A stretch of DNA of 64,000 nt from Lucinisca nassula. Taxonomy: Eukaryota; Mollusca; Bivalvia; Lucinida; Lucinidae. Positions within the stretch are counted from its first letter, which is position 1. Each line of letters opens with the position of its first letter. This document shows, one piece after another, positions 63,661 through 64,000 of the stretch. The stretch is from assembly GCA_963580285.1 (NCBI GenBank), contig OY757021.1:91747221-91811220 (forward strand), given 5' to 3'. The notes beneath the pieces are model-generated. The model had not been told where the DNA came from and did no database searches. It saw nothing but the letters and a program-made list of their open reading frames with translations. A program made the translations under genes and the position numbers.

Positions 63661-64000
63661 AAATGTTGTCCGAATGATAAATCTTTATTTTCGATTGGAA
63701 ATTGATCAAATATGTCAATATCCAGGGTTATTGAGAGTTCATGCCAAGTTCGAATTTCAGAAATACTGAGTAATTTCTGTCAGAATCATTTACGACTGAA
63801 AACTATCAAAAACCATATGTGATATTGTCCGCTCAGTAACTTGCTCATGTACATGTATATGGGATTTCAGTCAAATGTTGAGGTATTGGAGAAGGGAATA
63901 CAATCTCGGATGGGTTTTTTATTTGGATCAGATCGTAATACTACTTTCAGAATTAAATCCACAGGAAGCTTAAAAACGTTCATAGACTTAAAATGAAGAC
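63661..64000. other. no feature recognised
   Basis: AT-rich sequence to the window edge; no glutamate-receptor exon could be recognised here. Confidence 0.5.

Noticed and set aside
59205..64000. Search for ligand-binding or pore exons of the glutamate receptor
   Set aside because: No frame with the expected motifs and splice sites could be found; the stretch is mostly MITE and Penelope-like sequence.

Overview
This is a repeat-rich, AT-rich stretch of animal nuclear genome, most likely from a bivalve mollusc. The grounds for that are the dense small palindromic DNA elements, tRNA-headed SINEs sharing a GACGTTAAAC-type tail, Penelope-like elements and long spliced introns. A heterodont clam is my guess only. 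There are no bacterial operons, and nearly all long open frames are chance readings of repeats.

One gene is well supported. Seven exons on the + strand (38553-59204) join in perfect phase into 400 codons: a signal peptide followed by what looks like the whole amino-terminal (PBP1-like) domain of an ionotropic glutamate receptor. The ligand-binding and channel exons are not visible and probably lie past the right edge. Weaker candidates are a signal-peptide first exon on the - strand (1764-1845), a signal-like exon at 14322 (+), and a 63-codon secreted-peptide-like frame inside intron 4 (44574-44765).

Layout: 0-5.7 kb, hairpin MITEs and an array of ACAAGATA palindromes; 5.7-9.2 kb, a two-module tandem satellite; 9.3-16.6 kb, SINEs and MITEs; 16.9-28.6 kb, one mariner copy apparently split by about 10 kb of later insertions, including a Penelope-like element (20.5-23.0 kb) that carries a well-formed hammerhead ribozyme, and a 4-kb segment bounded by inverted repeats; 29.9-35.8 kb, a 5.8-kb insertion with 13-bp inverted ends sitting in the loop of a palindromic MITE and holding a SINE/CTAC-repeat cluster; 38.5-59.2 kb, the receptor gene, whose fourth intron holds a 4.4-kb inverted-dimer transposon encoding a DDE plus SWIM-finger transposase; 60-63.7 kb, a second, decayed Penelope-like copy and fragments.

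The genes do not form a pathway. The main story is layered transposition, with several insertions datable relative to each other. The hammerhead ribozyme in the Penelope-like reverse transcriptase, a degenerate second copy at 55.85 kb, and the inverted-dimer DDE-SWIM element are the most notable systems.
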